In this document: piece by piece, positions 37,031 to 46,942 of the stretch
Numbering within the stretch: position 1 is the first letter of the stretch
Layout of the letters: each line of letters starts with the position of its first letter
From: Paucibacter sp. B2R-40
GTDB taxonomy: Bacteria; Pseudomonadota; Gammaproteobacteria; Burkholderiales; Burkholderiaceae_C
Assembly: GCF_025717555.1 (NCBI RefSeq)
Contig: NZ_JAJIRP010000016.1
Coordinates: 37,586-101,585, forward strand
Reading direction: 5' to 3'
Length of the DNA stretch: 64,000 nt
Translations under genes and position numbers: made by a program
The notes under the pieces: model-generated
What the model was told of the DNA's origin: nothing
Database searches by the model: none
Seen by the model: only the letters and a program-made list of their open reading frames with translations

Positions 37031-38482
37031 ATGCTTTTGACCCTGGTTTTTGCCTATCTCCTCGTCACCATCGCGATCGGCCTATGGGCTGCGCGGCGGG
37101 TCAAAAATACCGCCGACTTCGCGATTGCCGGGCGGCATTTGCCCTTGGTGATGATCGTCACCACCACCTTTGCGACCTGGTTTGGCTCGGAGACGGTCCT
37201 GGGCATCCCGGCCAAGTTCGTGCAAAGCGGCTTGAACGGCGTGGTGGAAGACCCGTTCGGCGCCGGCACCTGTTTGATCCTGGTTGGCATCTTCTTTGCC
37301 GCCCGGCTCTACAAAATGAGCCTGCTGACCATCAGCGACTATTACCGCGAGCGCTATGGCCGGGTGGTCGAGGTGGTTTGCTCCTTCATCATCATCCTGT
37401 CCTACCTGGGTTGGGTGGCGGCGCAGGTCACCGCGCTGGGCCTGGTCTTCAATCTGCTGTCGGGCGGCGCCATCAGCATTCCCGTCGGTATGTTGATCGG
37501 CACCGCGTCCATCCTGGCCTACACGCTGTTCGGCGGCATGTGGTCGGTGGCGGTGACCGACTTTATCCAGATGATCATCCTGGTCGTAGGCCTGAGCATC
37601 ATTGCCTATTTCGCGGCCGATATGGCGGGCGGTGCCGACAAAGTGATCGCCTTGGCGAGCAGCAAGGAGTTGTTCAGATTCCTGCCCGAGCCGAGTTTTC
37701 ACGACACCGTGTTTTTCATCGCCGCTGCGATCACGATGATGTTGGGCTCGATCCCGCAGCAAGACGTGTTTCAGCGCGTGATGTCGGCCAAGAATGAATA
37801 TGCGGCCACGCGGGGCCCGGTGATAGGCGGCATCTGCTACATCTTGTTTGCTTTTGTGCCGATGTTTTTGGTCACCAGCGCCTTGATCATCATGCCCGAG
37901 CAGGCCGCGCGGCTGATTGCCGATGACCCGCAAAAAGTGATCCCGACCTTGGTGATGGAGCGCATGCCATTTGTGATGCAGGTGATCTTCTTCGGCGCGC
38001 TCTTGTCGGCCTTGAAGTCCACCGCCTCGGCCACCTTGCTGGCCCCATCGGTGACCTTTGTCGAGAACATCTGGCGGCAGTTCTACCCTCGCATCAGTGA
38101 CAAGCAAGAACTGCGCACCATGCGCATCGCGGTGCTGATTTTTAGCGTCTGCGTCTGCGTCTACGCGATTGCGCTGGAGGGCACGCCCATTTACGAAATG
38201 GTCTCGGCTGCCTATCAAGTCACCTTGGTCGGCGCATTTGTGCCGCTGGTTTTCGGTCTCTATTGGCGGCGTGCCAGCACCCAGGGTGCGATCTTTTCTA
38301 TCGTGCTGGGCTTGCTGGCCTGGGGTTTGTTCAAGCTGACTCCGGCCGGCGAGGCGTTTCCAGCCCAATTGGCGGGCTTGTTGTCCGGTGTTGTTGGCAT
38401 GTTGGTCGGCAGCTTGGGGCCGCAGGCGATCAAGAATGTGCATGCTTCGCACCACAAATTGGCGCATGGCGCCGCCGCGTGA
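37031..38482 (+). CDS. Sodium:solute symporter
   Basis: 483 residues, about 13 hydrophobic segments, SSS family. Recognisable blocks are ADFAIAGRHLPLVMI, TFATWFGSETVLGIPAKF and GSIPQQDVFQRVMSAKNE. Sodium-coupled uptake of an organic solute is expected; the substrate cannot be assigned. A GATAAT box near 36989 may be its -10. It stands alone between ubiB and fmdB. Confidence 0.9.
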   Translation: MLLTLVFAYLLVTIAIGLWAARRVKNTADFAIAGRHLPLVMIVTTTFATWFGSETVLGIPAKFVQSGLNGVVEDPFGAGTCLILVGIFFAARLYKMSLLTISDYYRERYGRVVEVVCSFIIILSYLGWVAAQVTALGLVFNLLSGGAISIPVGMLIGTASILAYTLFGGMWSVAVTDFIQMIILVVGLSIIAYFAADMAGGADKVIALASSKELFRFLPEPSFHDTVFFIAAAITMMLGSIPQQDVFQRVMSAKNEYAATRGPVIGGICYILFAFVPMFLVTSALIIMPEQAARLIADDPQKVIPTLVMERMPFVMQVIFFGALLSALKSTASATLLAPSVTFVENIWRQFYPRISDKQELRTMRIAVLIFSVCVCVYAIALEGTPIYEMVSAAYQVTLVGAFVPLVFGLYWRRASTQGAIFSIVLGLLAWGLFKLTPAGEAFPAQLAGLLSGVVGMLVGSLGPQAIKNVHASHHKLAHGAAA

Positions 38483-38515
38483 AGGCCTAGGCGGGCGTGG
38501 GTTCGCGCCGGGCCT

Positions 38516-38521
38516 TTATAA
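38516..38521 (+). promoter_or_regulatory. Consensus -10 box ahead of the FmdB gene
   Basis: A perfect TATAAT lies 30 bases before the FmdB start. The -35 region (around 38493) is poor, so the promoter may need an activator. Confidence 0.5.
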
Positions 38522-38550
38522 TTTGCGGTTTTGAATCAACGGTTTAGACC

Positions 38551-38877
38551 ATGCCTATCTACGCTTACCGCTGCGCCGAATGCGGTCACGCCAAAGACGC
38601 CTTGCAAAGGCTTTCCGATGCACCGTTGACGACCTGCCCGGCCTGTGGCGCCGAGGCCTTTCAAAAGCAAGTCACCGCCGCCGGCTTTCAGCTCAAGGGC
38701 TCGGGCTGGTATGTGACCGATTTCAAGGATGGTGGCGCCAAGGCGGCCACCGCCGTTGCCCCCGCTGCGCCGGCCGAAACCGCCGCGCCTGCTGCGGCTT
38801 CAGCGCCGGTTTCTGCCCCAACATCGGCCCCGGCTGCTGCGCCGGTATCTGCGCCCAGCCCGTCCGCCTCGTCCTAG
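38551..38877 (+). CDS. FmdB family zinc-ribbon protein
   Basis: 108 residues. PIYAYRCAECGHAKDALQ and TTCPACGAEAFQKQVTAAGFQLKGSGWYVTDF form the FmdB putative regulatory zinc ribbon with two CxxC pairs. The last 45 residues are an Ala/Pro/Ser tail without recognisable fold. Its stop lies eight bases before the next start and overlaps the ribosome site of the DUF502 gene. Confidence 0.88.
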   Translation: MPIYAYRCAECGHAKDALQRLSDAPLTTCPACGAEAFQKQVTAAGFQLKGSGWYVTDFKDGGAKAATAVAPAAPAETAAPAAASAPVSAPTSAPAAAPVSAPSPSASS

Positions 38878-38884
38878 GACTGCC

Positions 38885-39553
38885 TTGAAAAAATACATCA
38901 TCACCGGCCTGTTGGTCTGGTTGCCACTGGCTATCACCATCTGGGTGTTGCTGTGGGTGCTGGGCGTTATCAACGGCGTGTTCACCTCGCTGCTGGCCGC
39001 TTCGCAGGCCGTGTTGCCGGCCTCGATGGCGCAAAACATCGATGAGCTGCGCCATATTCCCGGCCTGGGACTGCTGATTTTGGTAGGCGGCATGGCGCTG
39101 ACCGGCATGTTTGTCGCCAATATCTTTGGCCAATGGTGGTTCAAGCAATGGGACCGGTTGCTCTCCAACATCCCCATCGTTAAGAGCATTTACAGCTCGG
39201 TGAAACAGGTGTCGGACACCTTGTTCTCCAGCAGCGGCAATGCCTTTCGTGAGGCGGTGCTGGTGCAGTATCCGCATCAGGGTAGTTGGACGATTGCTTT
39301 CGTCACTGGCAAGCCCGGCGGTGAAGTGGCGCACGCCTTGGGTGAACAAGAGCATGTCAGCTTGTATGTGCCGACGACGCCGAACCCGACCTCGGGTTTC
39401 TTCTTGATGATGCCGCGCAGCTCGGTTCGGCCCTTGAAGATGAGCGTCGATGCGGCGCTCAAGCACATCATCTCGATGGGGGTGGTGGCGCCTGAAGGTG
39501 ATCATCAGGTGCACCCTCCTCAAAACGGCGAACCGCGAAATCTACCGGGCTGA
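38885..39553 (+). CDS. DUF502 family inner-membrane protein
   Basis: 222 residues starting at TTG 38885, five bases after AGGA. The opening LKKYIITGLLVWLPLAITIWVLLWVL is the first membrane segment; IPGLGLLILVGGMALTGMFV is the second. The conserved NIPIVKSIYSSVKQVSDTL follows, then SGFFLMMPRSSVRPLKMSVDAALKHIISMGV. This is the DUF502 pattern found beside aspS in many betaproteobacteria. Function unknown. Confidence 0.88.
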   Translation: MKKYIITGLLVWLPLAITIWVLLWVLGVINGVFTSLLAASQAVLPASMAQNIDELRHIPGLGLLILVGGMALTGMFVANIFGQWWFKQWDRLLSNIPIVKSIYSSVKQVSDTLFSSSGNAFREAVLVQYPHQGSWTIAFVTGKPGGEVAHALGEQEHVSLYVPTTPNPTSGFFLMMPRSSVRPLKMSVDAALKHIISMGVVAPEGDHQVHPPQNGEPRNLPG

Positions 39554-39576
39554 GCACCTCGGCAGGTGCTCAGCCC
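39547..39576 (+). terminator. 13-base perfect hairpin over the DUF502 stop
   Basis: GGGCTGAGCACCT (39547-39559) and its exact complement (39564-39576) are separated by CGGC. The TGA stop is inside the stem. There is no T run, so it could be a Rho-independent terminator of reduced strength or an mRNA-stabilising element. Confidence 0.55.
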
Positions 39577-39678
39577 TGTTGGCTTAGATAGAGCCGCCAG
39601 CGCCACCCCTTACAAACAACCCGCCGGCCGCTGACGCACGTCTTCAGTGGCGGCCTTGAAGAACTTTGGAGTATTCCC

Positions 39679-41475
39679 ATGAGAACTTGTTATGCCGGCC
39701 AAGTCAGCGAAAAGCTGCAGGACCAAACCGTGACCTTGATGGGCTGGGCCCATCGCCGCCGTGACCATGGCGGCGTGATTTTTATCGACCTGCGCGACCG
39801 TGAAGGTCTGGTGCAAGTCGTCTGTGACCCAGACCGCGCCGATATGTTTGCCATCGCCTCCGATGTGCGCAATGAGTTCTGCCTGAAGATTGTTGGCAAG
39901 GTGCGTCTGCGCCCGGCCGGCACCGAGAACGCCAACCTGACCAGCGGCAAGGTCGAGGTCCTGTGCCACCAGTTGGAAGTCCTGAACGCCAGCGTCACGC
40001 CCCCGTTCCAGATGGACGATGAGAACTTGTCCGAAACGACACGCTTGACGCACCGCGTGCTGGACCTGCGCCGCCCCTATATGCAAAACAACCTGATGCT
40101 GCGCTACCGCGTCGCGATGGAAGTGCGCAAATATCTGGACGAGCGCGGCTTTGTCGACATCGAAACACCGATGCTGACCAAGAGCACGCCGGAAGGCGCG
40201 CGCGACTATCTGGTGCCTTCGCGCGTGCATGACGGCATGTTCTTTGCGCTGCCGCAAAGCCCTCAGTTGTTCAAGCAGTTGCTGATGGTGGCCGGTTTCG
40301 ATCGCTACTACCAAATCACCAAATGCTTCCGTGACGAAGACCTGCGCGCCGACCGCCAGCCTGAATTCACGCAGATCGATATCGAGACCTCCTTCCTCGG
40401 CGAAGAAGAGATCCGCTCGATGTTCGAGGGCATGATCCGTCACGTCTTCAGCAAGAACCTCAATGTCGACCTGGGTGACTACCCGGTCATGACTTACGCC
40501 GATGCGATGCACCGCTTCGGTTCGGACAAGCCCGACCTGCGCGTCAAACTCGAGTTCACCGAGTTGACCGATGTGATGGGCACGGTGGACTTCAAGGTCT
40601 TCTCGACACCGGCCACGACCAAGGGTGGCCGCGTCGTTGCCTTGCGCGTACCCGGTGGCGCTTCGATCAGCCGCGGCGAGATCGACAGCTACACCGAGTT
40701 CGTCAAGATCTACGGCGCCAAGGGCCTGGCCTGGATCAAGGTCAATGAGGTCGCCAAGGGTCGCGAGGGCTTGCAGTCGCCCATCGTCAAGAACCTGCAT
40801 GATCAGGCCGTGGCCGATATCCTGGCCCGCACCGGCGCGCAAGACGGCGACCTGATCTTCTTCGGCGCTGACCGCGCCAAGGTCGTCAATGACGCCATTG
40901 GCGCGCTGCGCTTGAAGGTCGGTCACAGCGAGTTCGGCAAGGCGAACGGCTTGTTCAATGACGTCTGGGCCCCGCTGTGGGTGGTGGATTTCCCGATGTT
41001 CGAGCAAGACGAAGAGGGCGGCCGCTGGAATGCGGTGCACCATCCGTTCACGGCGCCCAAGGATGGCCATGAGGACTTGATGGTCACCGACCCGGGCGCT
41101 TGCATTGCCAAGGCCTACGACATGGTCTTGAACGGCTGGGAGCTGGGTGGCGGATCGGTGCGTATCCACAAGGCCGATGTGCAGAGCAAGGTCTTCAGCG
41201 CGCTCAATATCGGCCCCGAAGATGCGCAGGAGAAGTTCGGCTTCCTGCTCGACGCGCTGCAATATGGCGCGCCGCCGCACGGTGGCTTGGCTTTCGGCCT
41301 GGACCGCATCGTCACGATGATGACCAAGGCCGAGTCGATCCGCGACGTGATCGCCTTCCCCAAGACTCAGCGCGCGCAATGCCTGCTGACCGGCGCGCCG
41401 AGCAATGTTGACGACAAGCAACTCAAGGAGTTGCATATCCGTCTGCGCAATGCCGTGGCGCCCACAAGCGCCTGA
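39679..41475 (+). CDS. aspS: Aspartyl-tRNA synthetase
   Basis: 598 residues, class II synthetase. OB-fold N-terminus ([25 protein letters not shown]), motif 2 ([20 protein letters not shown]) and motif 3 ([13 protein letters not shown]) are all present, plus the bacterial insertion domain (about 285-420). It charges tRNA-Asp; many betaproteobacterial versions are non-discriminating, and this is not decided here. Start at ATG 39679. Followed by a bidirectional terminator. Confidence 0.97.
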   Translation: MRTCYAGQVSEKLQDQTVTLMGWAHRRRDHGGVIFIDLRDREGLVQVVCDPDRADMFAIASDVRNEFCLKIVGKVRLRPAGTENANLTSGKVEVLCHQLEVLNASVTPPFQMDDENLSETTRLTHRVLDLRRPYMQNNLMLRYRVAMEVRKYLDERGFVDIETPMLTKSTPEGARDYLVPSRVHDGMFFALPQSPQLFKQLLMVAGFDRYYQITKCFRDEDLRADRQPEFTQIDIETSFLGEEEIRSMFEGMIRHVFSKNLNVDLGDYPVMTYADAMHRFGSDKPDLRVKLEFTELTDVMGTVDFKVFSTPATTKGGRVVALRVPGGASISRGEIDSYTEFVKIYGAKGLAWIKVNEVAKGREGLQSPIVKNLHDQAVADILARTGAQDGDLIFFGADRAKVVNDAIGALRLKVGHSEFGKANGLFNDVWAPLWVVDFPMFEQDEEGGRWNAVHHPFTAPKDGHEDLMVTDPGACIAKAYDMVLNGWELGGGSVRIHKADVQSKVFSALNIGPEDAQEKFGFLLDALQYGAPPHGGLAFGLDRIVTMMTKAESIRDVIAFPKTQRAQCLLTGAPSNVDDKQLKELHIRLRNAVAPTSA

Positions 41476-41490
41476 GCTCGCTCATCGCGC

Positions 41491-41520
41491 AAAAAAAGGG
41501 CAGCTTGGCTGCCCTTTTTT
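41491..41520. terminator. Bidirectional intrinsic terminator between aspS and the histidine kinase
   Basis: GGGCAGC and GCTGCCC (41498-41504, 41508-41514) with a three-base loop, A-run on the left and T-run on the right. It serves aspS from the left and the kinase gene from the right. Confidence 0.88.
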
Positions 41521-41523
41521 GTT

Positions 41524-44214
41524 TCAACTCTGCTCTTGCGGTGCACAGCGCGGCAACTCGATGCTGATTTGGGTGCCCTGGCCGAGTTCACTGCGCAGGC
41601 TGACCTTGCCGCCCAACAGGCCGGTGACCAGGTTGTAGACAATGTGCAAGCCCAGGCCGGAGCCACCTTGGCCGAGCTTGGTGGTGAAGAAGGGGTCAAA
41701 AGCCCGCTGCAAATGTTCGCTCGACATGCCGCAGCCATCGTCAGCGACCTTGATCACGACGCTGTCCTCGCCAAGGGCGCGTGCGGCGATCGTCACGCAG
41801 CCCGACCGGCCAGGCTCGAAGGCATGCAGCACGGCGTTGTTGACGATATTCATGAAGACCTGGATCAGGGGGCCAGGGTAGCTGTCCATCAGCAGGCCGG
41901 CCGGCACATCTTCGAGTAGACGAGTGCCACAGAGCTTGAGGCTGGGGCCCAGACTGAGCGCGGTTTCATGCAGCACTTCGCGCAAATCAAAGCTGCGCCG
42001 CTGGTAGCTGGATTGGTCCACCGCGACTTGCTTGAAGCTGCTGATCAACTCGGCCGCCCGGCTCAGACTGGCCTCCAGCATCGTGCTGGCCTCGCGCAGG
42101 CCGTCGAGGAAATTCTGCAGGGTTGAGCGTCGCAAGCCGTCGGCGACAGCGGCTTCGAAGGCCTTCTGGCGCGCCGCCAAGGTCGTAGCCATCAGCATGG
42201 CATTGCCAATCGGGGTGTTCAACTCATGCGCGATACCGGCCACCAAGCTGCCCAAGGAGGCCAATTTTTCGGCCCGCACCAGCTCAGTCTGTGCATGTTT
42301 GAGTACGCTGAGCGCCGCGTCCAGCTCCTGGTTGCGGCGGGCCAGCTCCTCTGTGCGTTCGGCCACCCGGGCCTCTAAGCTGAGATTGAGATGATTCAAC
42401 TCGGCTGCAATGCGGAGCTTGTCGGTGACGTCCAAATAACTGGCTATCACCGTGCGCTCGCCATGCACATCGATATAGCGGCCCGACACCTCGCACTGCC
42501 GCACCGAGCCATCGGCATGGCGCAAAAGCGCTTGGCGGCTGATCGCCGATTCATGCCTCACCATTTCATCAACAAAGCGATTTCGCTCTGCGGGGTCGAT
42601 CCAAAAGTCGAACTGCGTACTGGCCTTGTTGTCGCAACTCCCGGGCGCGTAGCCAAAGGCCTGGTACCAAGCCCGGTTCCAGAAGGTCGGTGAGCTGCTG
42701 CCGGTCACCAAGCGAGTGCGTGCCATCGGCAGCGGAGCAAATTCAAACAAGGCCGTCAGGCTTTGCTCGCTTTGTCGCAGCTGCGCTTCGACGGTTTTTT
42801 GCTCGGTGATGTCGGTGGCCACAGCCAGCACCAGCCTGGCCCGGCCGCGCCCGATCAAGCGGCTGGAGTAGGTCAGCCAGAGTGTTTCACCTTGGGCATT
42901 TTTGGTCTGCACCAAGACCGCCGGCAGGCAACCGTTTTGCTCCAGTTCGCGCCCTTTGGCCAGCATGTCTTGCATCGATGCGACCAAGCCAAACTCGATC
43001 GGGCTGCGGCCGATCGCTGCTTGTGCCGAGACACCCAGCGCCTGCGCGAACGCCGGGTTGACGTCCACATAGTTGCCGTCTTGGAAACTGGCCAATGTGA
43101 TCGGATGCGGAAAGGCGTCAAAAATCATCCGAAAGCGCTGTTCGGTGGCGTCAAGGGTTTCGGCCATCAAATTGAAGGAACGCGCCAGGTCGCTGATCTC
43201 GTCGTTGCCGGCAATCGGTGCTCTGGCTTGCCGGTCGCCCGCTTGCAATCGCTGCTGCGCCAAGCTCAGCTGCCGCAGTGGGCGCAATACAAATTGGCGC
43301 AGCAGCAGCGCTCCGATCCAGGCCAAGACGGCGCACAGGGCCAAACCGAGAAGGCCACGTCGCTGCAGATTGCTGGCCCGCTCAAACAAGCTCGCCTCCG
43401 GCAGCGCGTAAATGACTTGCCAGCCCAGCTCCGGCAGGGGCTTGGCCAGCACATGCCAGGTCTGGTCCCCAATCTCCACCCGCCGCAGGCTTGTCGGGGC
43501 ATGCGTTTGAGTCGCCAATGCGGCCGTCACAGCGAAGGCTTGCGGCTGGCTGGCCGCTGTGGCTGGCGTCAGCGCTTGCCCTTGCTCGCCCAGGCCGCCG
43601 GCCAACAAGCGAGCCTGGGCGTCCAGGACCATCAAGTGAGCATCCCGCTGCACGGCATTGCCGATTGCAAAACTCAGCAATTGCCCCAGCTTCAGATTCG
43701 CCAACAAGGCACCGACCTGGCGCCCGCGCGCGTCAAACACCGGCGTGGCGATGTTCAGGATCAGTTCGCCCGAGTTTTCATTGATGGAGGGGGCAGCCGC
43801 CGCCTCTTGGCCGGCCAGCAGCGCGGCCAATTGCCTCGCCTGCGCGAGCGGTGCCACGGCAAGCGAGTTTGCTGCGGGCTCGGCGGCCGCTGCGGCCAAA
43901 CGATCCTGTGCCAGGAACTGGAAGGATTCAAAGCGATCGCTGGCCCCCTCCCAGCCGCGCAAGGCGGGTCCGATCTGTGCCGTGTTTGCTTCGACCAAGA
44001 CGGTGGAGCGGGCCAGCATGCGCAGGGCATCTCGCGCGTCGCCCAGTTCCAAGGCCAAGCGGCTGATACTTTGCGCCAAGTTGGCCTGCGCGCGCTCTTG
44101 CTGTTCGTCCAGCAGCGAGCTTTGCATCAGCAGGCTGCCACCATAGAGCGCCACGCCCGCCAGCGCCAGCATTGGCGCTATCACGCTGACAACAATTCTG
44201 GGAAGCAGCTTCAT
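41524..44214 (-). CDS. PAS-domain sensor histidine kinase, membrane-bound
   Basis: 896 residues. Membrane segments lie at about 6-33 and 287-310, flanking a periplasmic sensor part of Cache-like length. A HAMP region follows (about 311-360), then two PAS domains (about 362-480 and 485-600), a coiled coil (about 605-650), a HisKA domain with the phospho-acceptor His at about 663 in GIAHELNTPIGNA, and an ATPase domain (N-box NIVNNAVLHAF, G-box DDGCGMSSEHL, GSGLGLHIV). It phosphorylates a response regulator in answer to an unidentified periplasmic signal. No response regulator is adjacent. It splits the usual aspS-nudB order. Confidence 0.9.
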   Translation of the reverse strand: MKLLPRIVVSVIAPMLALAGVALYGGSLLMQSSLLDEQQERAQANLAQSISRLALELGDARDALRMLARSTVLVEANTAQIGPALRGWEGASDRFESFQFLAQDRLAAAAAEPAANSLAVAPLAQARQLAALLAGQEAAAAPSINENSGELILNIATPVFDARGRQVGALLANLKLGQLLSFAIGNAVQRDAHLMVLDAQARLLAGGLGEQGQALTPATAASQPQAFAVTAALATQTHAPTSLRRVEIGDQTWHVLAKPLPELGWQVIYALPEASLFERASNLQRRGLLGLALCAVLAWIGALLLRQFVLRPLRQLSLAQQRLQAGDRQARAPIAGNDEISDLARSFNLMAETLDATEQRFRMIFDAFPHPITLASFQDGNYVDVNPAFAQALGVSAQAAIGRSPIEFGLVASMQDMLAKGRELEQNGCLPAVLVQTKNAQGETLWLTYSSRLIGRGRARLVLAVATDITEQKTVEAQLRQSEQSLTALFEFAPLPMARTRLVTGSSSPTFWNRAWYQAFGYAPGSCDNKASTQFDFWIDPAERNRFVDEMVRHESAISRQALLRHADGSVRQCEVSGRYIDVHGERTVIASYLDVTDKLRIAAELNHLNLSLEARVAERTEELARRNQELDAALSVLKHAQTELVRAEKLASLGSLVAGIAHELNTPIGNAMLMATTLAARQKAFEAAVADGLRRSTLQNFLDGLREASTMLEASLSRAAELISSFKQVAVDQSSYQRRSFDLREVLHETALSLGPSLKLCGTRLLEDVPAGLLMDSYPGPLIQVFMNIVNNAVLHAFEPGRSGCVTIAARALGEDSVVIKVADDGCGMSSEHLQRAFDPFFTTKLGQGGSGLGLHIVYNLVTGLLGGKVSLRSELGQGTQISIELPRCAPQEQS

Positions 44215-44308
44215 GAATCCATTGGGCCTATAAACAATGGGCTTGCGGCTTGACTATAGATGCAGGCCTGTGGGGGCGCCGTTCACAACTCTCCGCTATG
44301 CTTTGGCT

Positions 44309-44767
44309 ATGACTCCAAGCTACAAAATCCCGGAATCCGTGTTGGTGGTGATTCACACGCCCGAGCTGCAAGTGCTGATGTTGGAGCGGGCCGATCAGCC
44401 CGGCTTTTGGCAAAGCGTGACCGGTTCCAAAGACCTGCCGGATGAGCCGCTGCTTGAAACCGCCCGGCGCGAGGTGCTGGAGGAGACCGGCATCGTGGCC
44501 GCGCCCGAGTTTTTGCGCGACTGGGTGTTGGTGAATCGCTACGAGATCTACCCCGTCTGGCGCCATCGTTATGCACCCGGTGTGACCCACAACAGCGAGC
44601 ATGTGTATGGGCTGCAGGTGCCGGCGGGCACGCGCGTCAGCTTGGCACCGCGCGAGCATCTGCAATATCGCTGGCTGCCTTGGCGCGAAGCGGCCGATCT
44701 GTGCTTCTCGCCGTCCAATGCCGAGGCGATTTTGCATTTGCCCAAGCTGCTGGAGACTTCGGCATGA
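44309..44767 (+). CDS. nudB: Dihydroneopterin triphosphate diphosphatase, Nudix family
   Basis: 152 residues. The Nudix helix REVLEETGI is intact, and the loop before it (GSKDLPDEPLLETAR) is one residue longer than the canonical box, as seen in NudB-like enzymes. The opening YKIPESVLVVIHTPELQVL is the NudB start. It removes pyrophosphate from dihydroneopterin triphosphate in folate synthesis. The ATG at 44309 fits the family; the frame open upstream is leader sequence. The stop overlaps the next start as ATGA. Confidence 0.9.
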   Translation: MTPSYKIPESVLVVIHTPELQVLMLERADQPGFWQSVTGSKDLPDEPLLETARREVLEETGIVAAPEFLRDWVLVNRYEIYPVWRHRYAPGVTHNSEHVYGLQVPAGTRVSLAPREHLQYRWLPWREAADLCFSPSNAEAILHLPKLLETSA

Positions 44768-45591
44768 CGCATATGACGCATGGCAACGCCTTCAGCAATT
44801 CGGTCCAGCCCTCGCAAAGCCAGTTCACGCGCCCCCATCTGCGCGTCGCCACCTACAACATCCACAAGGGCGTGCGCGGCATGGGGCCGCAAAAGCGGCT
44901 GGAGATTCACAATCTGGGCATGGGGGTCGAGGCACTCAATGCCGACCTGGTGTTTTTGCAAGAGGTGCGCCACTTTCACCATCAAGAGGCGAAAGAATTC
45001 CAGCGCACCTGGTTTGGCTGGCCCGATCAGGGGCAGGCGGAGTTTCTGGCGCCCGACGGTTACGAGGTCGCCTACCGCACCAACGCGGTGACCAAACATG
45101 GCGAACATGGCAACGCGCTGCTGTCGCGCTTTCCGTTGGGAGATGTGGGTCATCACGACGTTTCGGACCACCGCTTTGAGCAGCGCGGCTTATTGCATGT
45201 GCCGGTGCGCTGGCAAGGCCTGGAAATCCACACCGTGGTCGCGCATCTGGGGCTGTTCCACAGCGGCCGGGTGCGCCAGATCGAACGCTTGGCCGACTTT
45301 ATTGGCAAACATATTCCGCCCGATGCCTTGTTGTTGATTGCCGGTGACTTCAATGATTGGGGCGAGCGGCTGGACGCGCCAATGCGCGAATATGGCTTGC
45401 AGCGGGCGGTGTCGCCGCTGGGCCGTTCGCGCCATGCGACCTTTCCTTCGCGGCTGCCTTTTTTCTCGCTTGACCGGATCTATATGCGCGGCCTGCGCTG
45501 CGTCTCGATGCAGGTGCCCAAGGGGCCGGCTTGGGCTCGCATGTCCGATCATTTGCCGCTCTTGGCGGAGCTGGAATTGGCTGAGGGCTGA
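44764..45591 (+). CDS. Endonuclease/exonuclease/phosphatase family protein
   Basis: 275 residues. The EEP motifs are present in order: ATYNIHKGVRG (Asn), VFLQEVR (catalytic Glu), HLGLF, GDFNDWGE (Asp-x-Asn) and SDHLPLLAEL (Asp-His). It is a metal-dependent phosphodiesterase or phosphatase; the substrate could be nucleic acid or a phospholipid. Coupled to nudB by ATGA and to clsB by TGATG, and found with clsB in E. coli and relatives (ybhP-clsB). That association suggests a role in membrane lipid metabolism. Confidence 0.88.
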   Translation: MTHMTHGNAFSNSVQPSQSQFTRPHLRVATYNIHKGVRGMGPQKRLEIHNLGMGVEALNADLVFLQEVRHFHHQEAKEFQRTWFGWPDQGQAEFLAPDGYEVAYRTNAVTKHGEHGNALLSRFPLGDVGHHDVSDHRFEQRGLLHVPVRWQGLEIHTVVAHLGLFHSGRVRQIERLADFIGKHIPPDALLLIAGDFNDWGERLDAPMREYGLQRAVSPLGRSRHATFPSRLPFFSLDRIYMRGLRCVSMQVPKGPAWARMSDHLPLLAELELAEG

Positions 45592-46907
45592 TGGGGATTC
45601 AGCTTGAATCGGAGGCGCCTGGCACCTGGGGCCACAGGGCGCAGCCGGAGTTTGTCGGCGGCAATGAGCTGCGCTTGCTGCGCGGAGGTGACGAGTTATT
45701 TCCCGCCCAAGCGGCAGCGATTGCCAGTGCTCGCCATGAAATCTGGCTAGCCACCTATATTTTCCATTTTGACGCGGCCGGCGCGGCGTTGGCGGCGCAA
45801 TTGGCGGCGGCCGCCAGACGCGGCTTGCGGGTGCGGGTGGTGGTTGACGGCTTCGGCTCGCGCGCCAGCCTGCCCTGGCTGCGCCAGCAGTTCGAAGGCT
45901 CGGGCGTGGCGATGGCGGTGTTCCGGCCGATCGACCGCTGGTACAGCTGGCTGCAGCCCGGGCAGCTGCGTCGCCTGCATCAAAAGCTCTGTGTGGTCGA
46001 TGCCGATCACGCCTTTGTCGGCGGCATCAACATCATTGGCGACCGCGTGGATCTCAACCATGGCGCCACCGAGCAACCCCGCCTGGACTTTGCCGTCGGC
46101 TTGCGCGGCCCCTTGGTTCAGTCGGTAGCGCAGGCGGCGCGCGCGGTCTGGACGCGTGCCTATCTCGGCGCCGATTTCGGCCAGGAGTTGCTCGCCTTGG
46201 CGCGCAGCAGCGAGCCGCGTGCAAGGCTGAGGCGGATCTGGCGGGGTGTGCGCATGCCCAGGTCTACTGCCAAGCTATGGCGGCGCAGCGCTCATTCGGC
46301 GCAGGACCAGACTCCGCGCCGCGGGCCCAATCCTGTCTATGCCGCCTTCGTTTTGCGCGACAACCTGCGGCGGCGCCGCACCATCGAGCATGCCTATGTG
46401 GCCGCGATCCGCTCGGCGCAAACGCGGGTCGATCTGATCACGCCTTATTTCTACCCCGGTCATGCGTTTCGCAAGGCCTTGCGCGATGCGGCAAGGCGCG
46501 GCGTGCGGGTGCGCCTGCTCTTGCAGGGCAAGCTCGATTACCGCATCGCCGGCATGGCCGCACAGGCGCTGTATGCCGAGTTGCTTGGCCATGGCGTCAG
46601 CATTTATGAGTACATGCCCGCTTATTTGCACGCCAAGATTTGTGTGGTGGACGAACATTGGGCCACGGTCGGCAGCTCCAATATCGACCCGCTCTCGCTG
46701 CTGCTCAATCTGGAGGCCAATGTGATCGTGCGTGACGCCGAGTTCGCACGGGCCGTGGCCGGGCAGTTCGATGTGGCGGCGGCGCTATCACGCCAGGTCG
46801 ATAGGCATTATCTGGACGGCGGGGTGCGCGGCGTGGTGCGGCGCGCCTTGGTGGCCTGGGCTGCCTATGTGTACTTGCGCGTGGCCGGGGCGACAGGGCG
46901 GTATTGA
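45591..46907 (+). CDS. clsB: Cardiolipin synthase B-like phospholipase D
   Basis: 438 residues with two HKD motifs: HQKLCVVDADHAFVGGINI and HAKICVVDEHWATVGSSNID, the second followed by PLSLLLNLEANV. This layout is that of ClsB (YbhO), which makes cardiolipin from two phosphatidylglycerol molecules or related transphosphatidylation. The start at 45591 overlaps the previous stop as TGATG. Convergent with hutH. Confidence 0.92.
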   Translation: MGIQLESEAPGTWGHRAQPEFVGGNELRLLRGGDELFPAQAAAIASARHEIWLATYIFHFDAAGAALAAQLAAAARRGLRVRVVVDGFGSRASLPWLRQQFEGSGVAMAVFRPIDRWYSWLQPGQLRRLHQKLCVVDADHAFVGGINIIGDRVDLNHGATEQPRLDFAVGLRGPLVQSVAQAARAVWTRAYLGADFGQELLALARSSEPRARLRRIWRGVRMPRSTAKLWRRSAHSAQDQTPRRGPNPVYAAFVLRDNLRRRRTIEHAYVAAIRSAQTRVDLITPYFYPGHAFRKALRDAARRGVRVRLLLQGKLDYRIAGMAAQALYAELLGHGVSIYEYMPAYLHAKICVVDEHWATVGSSNIDPLSLLLNLEANVIVRDAEFARAVAGQFDVAAALSRQVDRHYLDGGVRGVVRRALVAWAAYVYLRVAGATGRY

Positions 46908-46942
46908 AGCCCCGGCTGCTGATGGATCAAGAGACCGATCAA

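Noticed and set aside
39610..41436. Minus-strand open frame of 608 residues
   Set aside because: Antisense to aspS, an unambiguous essential gene in GC-rich codon use.
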